Assembly: GCF_000247815.1 (NCBI RefSeq)
Contig: NC_021686.1
Location: 3,786,060 to 3,850,059 of the forward strand
Direction: 5' to 3'
Origin: Ficedula albicollis
Lineage: Eukaryota; Chordata; Aves; Passeriformes; Muscicapidae
DNA length: 64,000 nucleotides
The first letter of the stretch is position 1; each line of letters begins with the position of its first letter. Below, piece after piece: positions 1-14,600 of the stretch. The translations under genes were made by a program, and so were the position numbers. The notes beneath the pieces are model-generated. The model did not search any database. It was not told the DNA's origin and saw only the letters and a program-made list of their open reading frames with translations.

Positions 1-1876
1 TTCAGGGTTCTTTCATGTGAGGAGAACAAAGGGAAGACAGATGTGAGAAACAAGCCAAGGGAACCTTTCTGACAGGGCTGGTACAAAAAGAGAGTATGGA
101 GGTGTTGAGACTCCAAAATACAGTCACTTAGCACACACCTGATTCTCTAATCAAGCACAGATCAAAGTAACCAACACCTGCACCTGATTTAGTTTTAATC
201 CTGTGAGTAGTTCTCAACACTCCACTGAGTATTCACTGCTCAACAGGATCACTTGAGAGCCTAAAGAAAACTTTTTATTAAGTCCACTTCATGAGATTTT
301 TGTTCTTACGTGAAGGATTTTGGTTTAAGGTACTTGTGTGAGTTTCAGCTGCTTATCATTTTAGCACATTTAAATAGTTTTGATTTCTTCATTCTAGAGA
401 CTGCCGGCTTTGTCCAGACAAAGATAGACTACAGGTCAGGTTTGGAAAGAAATTGAGATCCCTAAAAATCTTTGCATTGGTGCTGCCCTGAAAGTCACAT
501 ATTTGATGAAGAGAAAGGAATTCTGGGCTGTTTCAGGTGGGAAGAAGGCACTGGATGGCTTTCCCTTTCTTGCTGTGTTTCATAACCCTGGGGCTTCATG
601 GGCATTGAATGCATGAGCAGGAGAACCTGACTGCTCTGAGTCACCCAGTGGTCACCTCTGTGTGAGCCAGGATTTAGCCTAAATGACCTAATGGCAACAA
701 TTTCACCAGGAAATGTCACCAGGAAGAAAGTTGGCCTCATACTACATCAGCATATCAAAGGGCAGATGTTTTTTACATGGATGTTTCTCTTTCAGGTTTT
801 TTTTTTTTTTAGCTCAGTCTTTAAAAACTGCTGACAAAGTAGGAGGTATTGGGCCATATGGCAAACTTATTGATGCACTCAGTCATATTTAATCAAAATG
901 TGGAAAATTATTTCCTTATTAGAAGACCTAAATACACAAATTAAGGAAGAGTTGATTAAATGTTGCCATCCTTATGTTTCATTTCTACCAGTATCACCTT
1001 CTCATAGAGGGGTTAGTAAATAAGTCTTTAAAATATCTTGAGCTGCAGATAATCAGTTACCAACTGTAAAATAATCTTTCAGTGATTCAGAGAACTTCAG
1101 TGTAATGTTTTCACCTCCAATTTACATTTGTTGGGCATAAGCCTCCCATTGCCTTCCCTGTGTTGGTTTTGGAGTGAATTGGAAGGCTGAAAAGAAAAAT
1201 GAAAGAAACCTATGGGATGGATTTAAAATCCATCCAAGGATCTTTGTATAAACTTCGTAGGGATCAGCCTACAGAGTGGGACATACATTTTGAGAGAATC
1301 TGTTGGGATAACTTGATAATTTAAGTTTTGATCCTGGAAATGAATCCTTGAGTAACTTTGTACCTGTCAGTAATCTGTCAGATTTTAACGAGGTGGAGTA
1401 AAATTTTCCAGCCATTAAACACTGATTCATGTTTGATGAGGAAAGATAAATTCTGAAGTTACTGTAAGAAATAATCCAGCTTCATAAACTGGTGTGCCTT
1501 GATAAAGGAACATTTCCAAGCAGTTCCACCGAGTTACATATTTAGGGGATCCAGGATCACACCTCGGGCCTTAAAATAGCAGCAGAAATAGGCCAAGCCC
1601 CAAATCTGTCAGGAGAGGCAGAGGGATACAGATATGTGCTTTTGAGGTACTTCTGTACATGATCCATGTGGGAACTGCAGTTCAACTTACAGAGACTCGG
1701 CTGTAATTATTTTCTGCACAGATGAAAAAGTTTATAGGGAGATTATTCATATAAAGTTGTTTTTAAGGGACCACACGCCTATGATTTAAAGCTTGCCTCC
1801 TCGTTATCACCTGATTGTTAGCTGCTTTGCATTTCCATCTCGATGCTTAAAACAACTCCCTACTCCTACCCCACAG
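1..1876. other. Unique non-coding sequence, no gene seen
   Basis: AT-leaning sequence with stops in all frames and no recognisable protein, RNA gene or transposon. A 14-base poly-T tract lies at 797-810. The only longer frame here (495-740, minus strand, 81 codons) has no domain, no hydrophobic segment and no similarity I can recall. Probably intron or intergenic DNA. Confidence 0.6.
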
Positions 1877-1940
1877 GAGGCAGCACATCTGTCGGATCCT
1901 CACCCTTCCCAGCTGTAATTGATGCCAGTTACATGTTGGA
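1877..1940 (+). other. Exon-like segment of unknown identity
   Basis: A 64-bp segment bounded by a pyrimidine-rich tract ending in ACAG (acceptor, AG at 1875-1876) and by a full GTAAGT donor starting at 1941. In one frame it is open and reads GSTSVGSSPFPAVIDASYML, a Ser/Pro-rich stretch of normal amino-acid composition; the other two frames contain stops. The seen facts are the two splice signals and the open frame. That it is a real exon is inference: such pairs occur by chance in 64 kb of vertebrate intron. I could not match the peptide to a known protein. It lies about 0.3 kb upstream of a CpG-rich block. Confidence 0.22.
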
Positions 1941-2395
1941 GTAAGTCTCAGTGGCTTTAATTTATTGTAGCTGAAGGTTGAGCAGCACAAAAACGTTTGA
2001 TCACTACAGACTTAATATCTAACGTATTGGGAAGGACAAGGCAGTGTTCTGACAGGTCTCGATGTTTATTTTTTCCCCCCAAACTTTCTCGCCAATAACT
2101 GCTGTCAGCCTCATTTAACAGCAATTCATGCCTTTAGGAATGCTGCGATGCTCTTCTCGTTAGGTGAGCACTAGAAACCTTGCAAGATTTGGGCAAGAGG
2201 AAGGAAGCAGGCGGAGATGGCTGGGGACCGCCAAGGGCATCGTTTTAATCAGCGAATTCCCCGGTGCCGCTTTGGTGTGCGCTCGCTGCCCGCTCGGGCT
2301 GGGGGAGGGCGCAGCTCTGCGGGACGAGCCCCGGGGATGCGAAGTTGCAGCCGGGAGGGTTCCGGCCGCGGTCATCCCGCGGGTCCATTCCTGAG

Positions 2396-2398
2396 GAT

Positions 2399-2434
<36 letters not shown>

Positions 2435-2444
2435 CCATCCATCC
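2396..2444. repeat. (ATCC)n microsatellite
   Basis: About twelve tandem tetranucleotide units, with one ATCC-to-GTCC change near 2425. It sits at the left edge of the minisatellite and poly-G tract. A complementary (GGAT)n array lies on the other side at 4211-4250. Confidence 0.9.
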
Positions 2445-2513
2445 CGAGGATCCATCCCGTGCGGGCGCAGGTGCGNCCATCCCGAGGATCCATCCCGTGC
2501 GGGCGCAGGTGCG
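2439..2513. repeat. Single N between two exact 37-bp copies
   Basis: Positions 2439-2475 and 2477-2513 are identical 37-mers and the only base between them is N (2476), the single ambiguous base in the window. Two contig ends carrying the same sequence, joined through a nominal one-base gap without merging their overlap, would give exactly this. I therefore read the duplication as an assembly join rather than biology. Confidence 0.75.
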
Positions 2514-2541
2514 GGCGGACCCCGCGGGTTCCCGGGCGCCG

Positions 2542-4035
<1,494 letters not shown>

Positions 4036-4063
4036 GGCTGCGGCCGCCCCGCTCCGGCCCGCA

Positions 4064-4175
4064 GCCGGAAAGTTCCCGGACACCCCCGGAGTGCCCGTGG
4101 CACCCCCAGAGTGGCCGCGGCCGGAAAGTTCCCGGGCACCCCCGGAGTGCCCGTGGCACCCCCGGAGTGGCCGCG
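4064..4175. repeat. 56-bp tandem duplication in CpG-rich DNA
   Basis: Units 4064-4119 and 4120-4175 are nearly identical, with a few substitutions. Each contains several CpGs and a CCGGAAAG start. It lies just past the minisatellite. Confidence 0.85.
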
Positions 4176-4210
4176 GCCGGGGGCTCTCGGGAGCTCCGGG
4201 GCTGGAGCGG

Positions 4211-4250
4211 AGGGAGGGATGGATGGATGGAGGGATGGATGGATGGATGC
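4211..4250. repeat. (GGAT)n microsatellite
   Basis: About nine GGAT-type units with GGAGGGAT interruptions. It is the reverse-complement type of the (ATCC)n array at 2396-2444, so the two bracket the minisatellite in inverted orientation. Confidence 0.85.
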
Positions 4251-4660
4251 CGCTGGCACCGCGCCGCTCCGCTGTCTCCTGAGAAGCGCCGGGGAGAAGG
4301 GGGGCACGGGAGGTGGCTCCCAAACAGGGAGCGGCGAGGAACATGGGCATTCGGGGCTCTGCCGAGTTGCTCGTTAGGAGAGAGCCGATTTTTAACTGCT
4401 GGGGAACTACCTGCCCGTAAGTCCCCGGTATTTGCTGATTTTATTGGCGATTCATCAGAGCGTTCTCTCCTGCATGCTTCTGTCAGGGAAAAATGTATCA
4501 GCGTTGCCTCGATCCCTGCTCGGTGCAGGTGTGGTGGCACCGTGCCGTGTAAGGTGCCCGGGCAGCTCCTTTCGGAGGGATGCGCTCCTCAGCACGGGCA
4601 GGGCTCTGCACGGGGAGATGGGTTTGCGATGTGACAGTGGCACACGCCGTGCTCTTCCAG

Positions 4661-7600
4661 AATTTGTGATGTGGCTGTTGGACACTGAGCTGCCAACTTA
4701 ACATGGTTCGCGCAGATGGTGAAACGAATGTGGTCTGAAGTTTGACTGGAGTGATTCACATCAGCGAAGTGTGAAAGATCTTGTCCAAATCTGCAGCTTT
4801 TGTTTATCTACTCTGTGAATTGCAAATGTGGTATAGTATGTTACCTTCTGGAGTAACTTCAGTGTTGACTGTTTTTTTCACTTTAAATAAAATTCAGCTT
4901 ATTTAAGGCGAGATGGAGCATAAAACACAGCAGACGCTGCTGTGCATTCCCAAGAATGTCAAGTACCTTGTTTCACTTCTCTAGACTCGATGATACTTAA
5001 GAGAAGAAAGATACTGTGTGTTTCATTTGTCATTCGGAAGTGTGAATACAGTTGCATGCATGGGCTGTAAAAGTAGAAGCAAGGTTTTGTCACTGTGTGG
5101 TAGAGATTGATGACGGTGGACGAATTGCAGTCTAAAACAGAGCTAGCCCTCATAATCAAATAATTAAGTTTTAGAAATCAAATAGTCAGCTGCTTAAGAA
5201 GTTATATATTGGGGAGAGTAGTGGGGCTATGTGAATTTTCAACATGTATGTCAATAGATCATTCAGGTTTCAGGAAAGTGGTTACTATCACGTGCTCCAG
5301 CTATCAGGACTATAGTAGTGATTTAGAGCAGGTATTTTTAATTGATTTTTGTTTACTTTTACTGGAACATTTTGCATTACTGGGCTTTGAGGAAGCTTTC
5401 TTTATGTAGGAATTCTGATTATAGTTGAGATCTACTTGCTATCTTATGCAGGCTTTGAAGACTTGGCTTCCCAACTCTCATTTACAGTTATTCTTCTGGC
5501 AAATACATTAGACAAAGGATCCAGCATTTCCTGAAATGAAATCTGTATTTCTAATGTCAAGACTATATTTCTTTTTTTCTATTAGTACTTAGCTGAGTAA
5601 CAGTAATAGAGCTGACAAATGTAATGAATAAAATTCACAGTATGTTGATGATTTTTATAGTTCTTGTAATTGAAGTACTTGGTGTCCTTGACATGATAAG
5701 GATGCTGCTGTGGCTTTAAAGTGTACCCTTTACTGACAGAAATACTGTCAGGAGTCAAGTGCTGGGGAAGAGAGTGGGGTTGTGGACCCTTGTGCATGAT
5801 ATGCACAGGATATGGGAGCACACGTGGGGCTGCCAGGTGCAATTCCCAGCCCTGGGAATGGTCCCAGCACAGGGCACACTGATCCCCCCTGGCTGTGCTG
5901 CTGCTGCACAGGAGGGCAATGTCGTGTCCTGGTGGGTTTGAAGAGTGTCCTCGCTCCCTGCTCAAAGCCCCCTTGAAGTTAAACACGGAACAGCAAGGCC
6001 AGGAGAGACTCAGCCACTGCTGTCATCAGTCTCTGTGCTCCTGCCCAAGGCAGGATCAGCTCCTACCTGTGTCATCTCTGATGGCATGCTTCCTGTACTT
6101 TTTCTATTCCCATTCTCCTCTTATTTTTCTTCCTGCTTTGCTGTCTTTTCCATGAGTTTTTTTCTTCTTGGTAACACTCTTACCTATTATTTTCTAAAGA
6201 ATCTTATCTCGTTCCCTGCAAACTCTCCCTCTGGTTTGGCCAGTCAATCTCTTTCAGCAGTTTTTTCATTGCTTTGTGTGAGACCTACTGCTTCTTTGCC
6301 AGCTCTCTCTCTCTTTCTCTCTATATATATATCTGCTGGATTTACCAGGTTTCTGCCTAGTTTTTAGGAGGAATGTGGTGGAAATAGTAGCCTTGCTCTC
6401 TCTTTGTGCAGACAGGTAAGCTTTGTTCAGGACCAAAGAGCTGTTCAGTATCTGCTTGCACTGGGGGAGGTTGAGCTGCTTGGAAATAGAGGAGAGACCA
6501 ATGGCAGAGTTAAAAAATCGACCATTGCTAATTTTTTACCTTGTAGTTTGAAATGGCACAATCTGATTTTTAAATCTAACTGGAAGCATTATATACCTTA
6601 AGGGGTAGAGCTCCTAAGTGCTGGCCACAAGAATAAATATTATTTACAGCTATTGAAGGTATGGCTACATTAAGCATATTGTTGTCTGAAGGGTGCACTC
6701 ATCTGAAAAAGATGAATCCTATGTAATTAAGAATAACACATCATACTACAGCCTGGGAGAATAAATAGTAGCTGAACAATGTGTTTGTTTTATGCATGTC
6801 AGAACTCCCTCTACTTAATTCTTGGATCTTGACTCCTTCCCATTTCATGTGGGGGATGGAGATCCTCTTGTCTCAGCCTTGGAAAAGTAGAGTGTGAACA
6901 AAACTGGAGAGTTAGGAAGCAAGAAAATAGGGCTTAAAAGAGTGGCAGACAGGAAGTTTATTGGGGTCCTGACTGTTTCTGGTCTTGATAGGGTGAAATC
7001 ACAAACATCTGTGGCAGAACTTCTGACAACTCCATTGAACAAAACTGGAGCTGTACAATTTCCTGAGAGCAGAAAGCTCCTGTCTCTGAGGATCTTTTCC
7101 CAAGTCATTAATGAGAACCCTTTTTTTAAAAACTTTTTCGTGCTCTTTGTTTTGAATTCTTTGATTAGTTGCACTTTCTTATGAGTAGTTTTGTTCTTTT
7201 ATTTAAATAATTGAATTTTCCAGTGCCCATGATTATTTTTTAGTGCAAGTCCTCATTCTGGGGAGTATAATGCTGTCTCTGACACTTTATGTTGAGCATT
7301 CTTGCAGATGTTACCAGTAGATAGTGTTTGTATCACCTATTCTGAACGTCTGCTTTAATGATTAAAAACTGCTTATGAAGCTCTCAGTATTTATTATGCT
7401 TTCCCTCCATAACTATTATTTTGCTAAAATTTGCTGTGCCAGAAATGACAACTTATTGCAAATTAAATAATTTTACCCGTGTCCTTTAAGTTGATGCAAT
7501 AAAAATGGGATGGAATCTGAAAGGAGCTGGAAAATCCCTTCTGGGATGCTGGAGTTTGTGTAATTCTGTGGGGCAGGGAGGGGTGGTCGTGCTGGAGTCA

Positions 7601-8603
7601 CAGGATGAGTCACAGCTGGCCAGCAAACAGCATGAAGGGCCAAAAACAGGCTTCTCTTTCTTTGAAATACTGTTTTCTGCCAAGTAGGTGTAGTTTGATG
7701 TCTCTATTCTTCTGCTCCAGATTCTGTGCTTTGCAGGGATCCTGTCCAGAAGGAAGAATATTTATAAGTGATGTTTTTAGGGAATATTCTGAAATTCAAG
7801 GTGTTTAGTGAGGTATTGATTTGGCTCATTTCAAGGGGAAAGAAACTTGGGTATTTTGTAAGGATATATCTTTCAGAATTGGTTAAGTGTCTTTACCACA
7901 GGACTGGAGCTCTGTAGCAGTTTTGTCAAAGCCAGTTAAAAACTCCTGAACATTTTGCAACTTTGGGTGCAGTTCTCAAATCCCGTGTTTTGACAGCAAG
8001 ATGCTCCTGTGCTAATAGCTGAAAGGAGCACAGTAAATATGAATTTACACTCTGGATCTGCCTCTGCCACTCAGTGGCCCAAAATTCAGGTAACTCCCAG
8101 GAGTGGGATGCCACAAACTGGGAGCGTGTGTCAGCAGGAGGTGACTGCAGGCAGCCAGGGAGGGTGTGCAGAAGCAACACAACACCATTTGTGTGAGCAG
8201 ACTGAGCCCCATTAAAATAATTGCCTGTGCTTCAGCTGGGAAGGTGTGAGGGAGCACAGTTACAGCAGGGTGAGCTGAAAGCTGGGCTGTGTGAAAGGGC
8301 AAACATGCAGAACTAAATCACTTGAAGATAAACATCACAGGGCTGACTGCAGGGCCAGGTGCAGCTGCCTGGGACCAGCGTTCAAACACTACAAATACAC
8401 AGATTTTCTCTTTGCAGCACGCTTGGCTTCCACCCTCCAGTGCACAGCCCCTGGCCAGGGAAGTTTAGGATACAGCAAGGAGAGGTTACAGTGCTAAAAA
8501 AGTGAATTTCAATGATGGAGCCTAGAATACACTCCAAGCATTGCTGTCTCCAGGCTCCTCAGTGTTAAAGCAATGGCAGTGAGAGCTGGAGTTGCAGAGT
8601 CAC
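4661..8603. other. Non-coding stretch, no gene seen
   Basis: Composition returns to AT-leaning. A (CT)n followed by a short (TA)n microsatellite lies at 6303-6332. Frames of 109-140 codons at 5582-5986 (minus), 5945-6367 (plus) and 6845-7174 (minus) show no recognisable domain, and two of them overlap on opposite strands. They look like chance frames. Confidence 0.55.
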
Positions 8604-8672
8604 TCAGAATATTCTGGGCTGGGAGGGACCCACAAGGATCAAGTCCAGTCCTTAGGGGAATGGCCCCAGTGG
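8604..8672 (-). mobile_element. CR1 LINE 3'-end fragment
   Basis: Read on the minus strand this matches the end of an avian CR1 element: a degraded AGAAT..TTCTGGG followed by GGCTGGGAGGGACCCACAAGGATCAAG-type sequence, which corresponds to the CR1 3' region upstream of its tail. Only some 70 bp remain and it is diverged. The assignment rests on remembered family sequence, not on a search. Confidence 0.6.
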
Positions 8673-11600
8673 GGAGTTAGTGCCTCTCAGCTTTCTGTGT
8701 GTTCTGTAGTTCTTAGATTTAAGTCCGTGGCACTGATAGTTGGGATTCAAGCTTTTTCCTTTACTTTTGGGGCTTTGTTATTCGCTTTTCCACTGGATTT
8801 TTTCCTAGAATCAAATAAAGTATGAATGTGTGCTGACCAGTTTTCTTGATGAGGACACCCATAATATCTTGCTGTCCTGACTGCTGGTTCCATCAGTTTT
8901 GTAAGGATTTTATTGTCTCTGAGTTCAGTCTCTGTATTAGTTGTGAGCAGACAATATATGATCAGAGCAGTAAGAAAATGGCCTGAAAATACTTTTTTTT
9001 TTTTTTTTTTTCCCTGAGAAATTCAGGGAAACTCAAGCTTGATGTAGAAACTTCCAACTCTAAAAGCATGTTGTTTTGAAGGTGTGAGTGTGTGAAAACG
9101 TGGGTAGGAGATTTAGGAGAATGTTCAAACAAAGAAGTGACACTATTTCCAATTGAAGTGCTCCAACAGTTAGAGCAGTTGCAGGGAAGGTGGAAGAGCC
9201 CCTGTGAGGGTGGAAGGAAGGGTGGTTGTGTTGGGCAGTTGTACTTGCGTTAAAAGAAAAAAGTTTTGCTGGTTGAAATCAACCCCATCTTCACCTGAGA
9301 TAAAACACCAAATCCAGGTGTGCTGCCCTGGTGGGAAAGCCCAGTGGAGGTGCAGCTGCTTTCCTTGGGCTTGGCTCATCCTGTAGTCTGGCCTTTGGGT
9401 GTTTTAAGGCTTTTTTATCTTTCCCGCAGCTTCCACATGAGAAACACATGTAGGGAACAATAACACGTGAAATGCTGTTTTCTTACAAAACTAACAGTCT
9501 GTTGTGCACCTCGAACAGATCCAGACCCTGCATTTCAAAATAAAACATTGTGTAATTGTCTTGTTCTCTTGAAAAAAGCTACCTTTTCTGTGTCTGTTCA
9601 ATGATTAATGGCAGTCATCTCTCACAAAAGGGGTTTGGCTGGTGAATCAGCATTACTCTTCCTCTGGATGGCCAGTTCTTGAGTTTCTGCTTTTATCTTT
9701 TAGTATGTTTTGTTAAACAGGCCCTTAGGTGTCTGAGCTTTTTCACATATTGTAGAGGATTGGTAATTTAGGGTTTGAGGAGAGAGAAATTAGACAAAGT
9801 TGAATGGCACTGATCCAGGAAAAAGGCTTGGTAGTCTCTGTCAGAGCAATATTGCTATCTTTGTCTGCCCTGTTCATTTACTGTTTTTGTAGTTAGCATT
9901 CATTCCTAAATTAAGGATTATGCAATATTATGGGGATATTTTGTTGAGCAAATGATTTTGATTGTAAATAAACAACCTGTAAACAGCACCTGTATGAAAT
10001 TGTAGAATACAGTATTAAACACTGCTTTCAGAATAACCTTTTTGTCTTCAAATGGATGTAATTCTGTAACATTTTGGGATGCAGCACAGCCTGTGTGGTT
10101 TTTGCCCACAGAGCAGAGCTTACAGCCTTCCTACTTCTGTGGGAAAAGACTCTGAAGCATCATTTTCCAGTTGTGCTGCTGGGTGTTTCTCTCTGATCAG
10201 CATCTCAGGAAATAATATGAAATATTCTCTCCTGTTACAATGAAACTCTACAGTGAAGCTCTAGGATTTGAAAAAAAAATAAAAATAAAGTGCCACTCCA
10301 CTGCAGGCAGTGCAGGGTGTCTGTAAGTCGTTACCTAAATGTACTTTCCTCCAGCATAGAAGATAAGCTGCCTAAAATGTCATCTACCACATGGTGATGC
10401 CCATTTTGAGCCTGCAACAATAAAAATGCTAAGGAAGTCCCAGAGTGCAGTTTGAATTGAGCCACACAGAGTGACCCAGCAGGAGGATGAATGGATCTAG
10501 ATATCCTCCTGATCTTTCTGTGATATTAGACCCTTTTCCCACTCCTTAACTTAGGACAGCCCCCAAAAGGCTCCGTCCCTGGCTGGTGCCCTGCTCTGGG
10601 TTGCATTGTGATGCTGTGTTAGCTGCTCCCTCCACGGGGCCCACCGGGTCTGCCCTGGTCATTACCAGCGCTGGGCTCTTGCCAAATACCCAAATTGGCC
10701 ATACTGCATGCTTCACACACTTGCTTCCCCGTGAATGTCCTCAGCTTCAAACCAGAGAAATTAATTCCTATTGTCTTCCAGTCCCTGATACTACCTGTGA
10801 GTTTCTGATGTGTGTTTTTGTCTCGTTATTTCTATTTCACGGCGTTGCTTTCACATCATTTTGGTGCTGAGTCTCTGGCTGTAGCTGGTTGTTAAGGATC
10901 CTATGGCTCTGGGAATAATCAGCCCTAAAGCCCAGTTGTCAGGTGGGGCAGGGTGGGATTTACCTGTGCCTGGTGCTTGGAGCTCTCTGGGGTCCAGGGC
11001 ACAACCAGATCCTCCTGCTCTGCATAGCCTTGTGCTAAAATCATGTTCTTTGGTGCTGAAGCTCTCTTTTACTCCTCCCACTGTAAAAAGCCTCCAAGGC
11101 AGTCAGCTTTGGTGCTGATATGATCTTCCATCCTCACTCTGGGACCTGCCATATCCAATGAGCCACCTGATTAATCATTTTTCTTGGGACATACTGCCTC
11201 AATGGGCAGGATGACGCAGTCAAGTAGTTTGGTCCCTTTAAACACTGTAGGCAGGACTTTGTTTCCAGCAACTGCCATTTCTCTGCAGGAAGGTTTGTAA
11301 TCAACTTGTGGTGACAACACTTCTTACATGTTTGCCTTTTAATGTGGTTTAGCCAGAGGTTTTCCCTTTCCTGTTGTTTCAGTGCTCATGGTTGTGTCCC
11401 TGCTTTTGAATGGACTCAAACTGCTTCAGTGCAGCCAGAGAACTGCCTTCTTTAAAATATGTGTGTGTGGCAGAACCTGAGTGGATTTTAAAAAGGACTC
11501 AAGTGTCGCCTGAAATCTCATTATGTGCAAACTTGGCTATGTGGGAAGCTAAACACTTTATTGTGTTCTAAATATGAAGGCTTTTCTGCTAGAATGAATC

Positions 11601-14600
11601 CAGAGAATGTCATCATGAAGTTTTGGTCCTGTGCTGTAAAGGGCTCTGCAGGACTGTGGGGCAGCTCTAAAGGACAGTCAGGTCATGATCCCATCTCTGA
11701 GTACCAGGTAAAAACCCTGTCTGGAATGAAAAGCAGTAATCTAAACCCATTTTAAAACTCAAGCAATCAAAGTGATCAAATTTAGGAAAATACAACATCA
11801 CAGTAAATACATACAGGTAAAAATCAAGTCTCTCCAGAGTTAATGGTTACCAGCACCTCAGTTCCAATCAGCACCATTACCTGGGCTTGACTTGCAGATT
11901 TGTTTTCAAGTGGGGACGACAGAGCTGTGATGGCCCTGCCAGGGTCTGTGTCCCCAGCTCTGCTTGTGGCTGATTGGCATGGGGGGCTGGTGTGGCATCT
12001 CTAATAATTGCTGTGTTTTGGGGGGAGTTGTGTTGATGAATAAAACAATAACTCTTAATATCAGTGTTTCTTTATCAACATGTCTTAAACCGTGCAGTTT
12101 TAATAAGTGTATCTGGTAGTCACTGTGATGCTTTGCTGTGTTACAGCTTTGCAAGCAGGCAAAGTAAAGGAAAATTAAGAAGTTTCTCTTGATATTAGAA
12201 GTAACATAGACTTTTTTTCTCTTTCCATATTTGCACTGTTTCAAAGCAGTACAGTAAAATATGAATCCAAATTTCCAATGCAAGCTTTTCTAGCGGATAG
12301 GAAATCTAAATATTGTAAATATTGTTTCCCCAATGAAGCCACTAAATATTTTGTGACTGACTATGCAAGAAGCAATGAGATTGGACACTAATTTCTATGT
12401 AAAAAAATTATTGACGTTTTCTCAGGGTGAGGCTATCTTGCTCAAGAGCTATCAAGGTACAAATTAGATTGAATAAAGTTTTCTCTAATCCTTGGAATAG
12501 TTCTCATATGAACTATTCCATGGTACATGACCATGCTGTTGACAAGGAATTTATAAATGCAAGTGAGGTAGAAATGGAGACTAAATGAGAAAGGTGATAA
12601 CCTCTTCCTACCTGCAGATTTCAGACTTTTGGTTGCCAGAATCAAACTGTAGTCACCATGTGAGCTCTGCTCTGAGAGAGTCACACTTTGCCAATAAAGG
12701 AATGCTCTATTAGTTGCATAAGTGGATGCATCTTTATTAGCTGAGGGAAATTTTAGGTGGCAAACCAGCTGCTTTATTGGTGTACCTGTGTTTAAATCAG
12801 AGCTGTCCTGTCAGCAGGTCTCAGTATTGTTTTAAGAAGCTCATCCTCAGCCAGTGTTTCCACATGGCCAGAGCAAATAACTCCTGAGCTGTGTTTTATT
12901 GACACATTTGCTGGTTCCTCTGCTGCTCAAAATGACACTTAGTTTGATCTGGTTCTTCTTTGAAGGTCTCAAAGTGAGCCCCAAAAGCTCTACAGACCCC
13001 CTATCACGTGAATCAGTGGGAAATGATATAGATCCTGAGGAGGAACACTTCTGATGTCCCTTCACCACGTACCATTTGTGCTTCTCCTCTTACCTCCCTC
13101 ATCAGATTTGCCAGTCCCCATCAGGGCAGCTCACGGTGGAGCCTTCACCTTTGAGGGTCATTCTTTTGGCCTCTGAATTGATAAAAAGAAAGCTGGTCTT
13201 TTCTTTTTTTTTTTTTTTTTTTTGTCATTATTATTTTTTTAATGCTCCAATCCTGTATGTGTGCAGTGGCTCTGGCAGCAGCATGTGCTGGGCTGACTGG
13301 GGCAAACAGATCCTGTGGTCAAAACTGCCTCTGGGGATCTCCAAAGGATGTATTTATTTTTCCTTTCACTCTGCTGGAAGGCTGGCTCTTGTCATCTGTG
13401 AATTTGAAGAATCTGGAATCACCTTTTAAAGAGTAAGGAGACTTTTAGGGTAATGTATTCCCCTTTCTTTTATTTTTTTTTTTCCCCTCAGAATTTTCTC
13501 TGCTGATGTTTAATATATAAGAAATTTAAATAATTTAATAAACTGTCTCAAATGAGGAAATTGAAAGGGAATGCCAAATGAATGTTGTAGCACAGTGCTA
13601 TTGCTGCTTGACACTGGAGTGTGGGTGGTCCTGCCTGGCAGGATGATGCTGGAAGAGGAAGAATTGGGCAGGGTGTGCACTCAGCAGAACACAGGAGTCC
13701 ATACATTAGGAATATACTCAAACAATGCATTCAAAAGGTGATTTTGTGCTTTTCATTACCTTTTCACAGCTCTGGAATGTGTCTAGCTAATGAGCTGATA
13801 AAAGGAATTGACCTTGCAGCTGATAGTTGATGTGGAAATACCGAGATACCGAGGAAGGTGTTTATGATCTGCACTAAGCACAGCTTGGCAACTCTTATTA
13901 TTTGACGATTTGCATCATTGTTTCTAATACCAAATTTATGCCTCAGTAACTAAATGCAACATATCCGAGTTGCTGACACTGTGAATGATGATTTTGAATT
14001 CCTTCTATTTTGTGTTTAAATTGTCATCCATAACTTTGTGTTATAGTGCACACGAGGGAGGAAATGCTAAGCTAGGATTCCTACAGCAAGCATTAAATGA
14101 ATTTATCACACTCTTTTCCAATAATAAATTTAGAAGTGCATGAAGATTTACAGAGTATTCCCTATTCACAAGCATACCAGGTTAGAGCTGCCTTAGGAGC
14201 TGCCTGCATGAGCTGGAATTTCTGACTTTTGAAGGTTGTAGGTTTGGAAGCTGTTCAGTCTTTGGGACTATATTGTGGTTATCAAAATGCCTGTGTTGAT
14301 TGTGGGGAATGATAAGAGATAATTGATCTTCTCTGCTGTGTTTATGTATCACTCTGGGGAGGTGTGCTAGGTGATTTGTGTGTTATCTTTACCTGTCTCC
14401 TTTGGCCACAGTGCTAACACAAATAAAATCTGGTCTTTTAAATGGCTGATCATTACTGAGAAATAATACTTGCCATCATGAGCCCGGCCTGAGTGACAGC
14501 TCCAGTTACAGTTTTGGATAGTAAATTGGAAATACTGGTCTTTTGTTGGCAAAGAAATGAGGGAAATAATTATTTGAATGTAAATCGTGTGCCCTATCAC

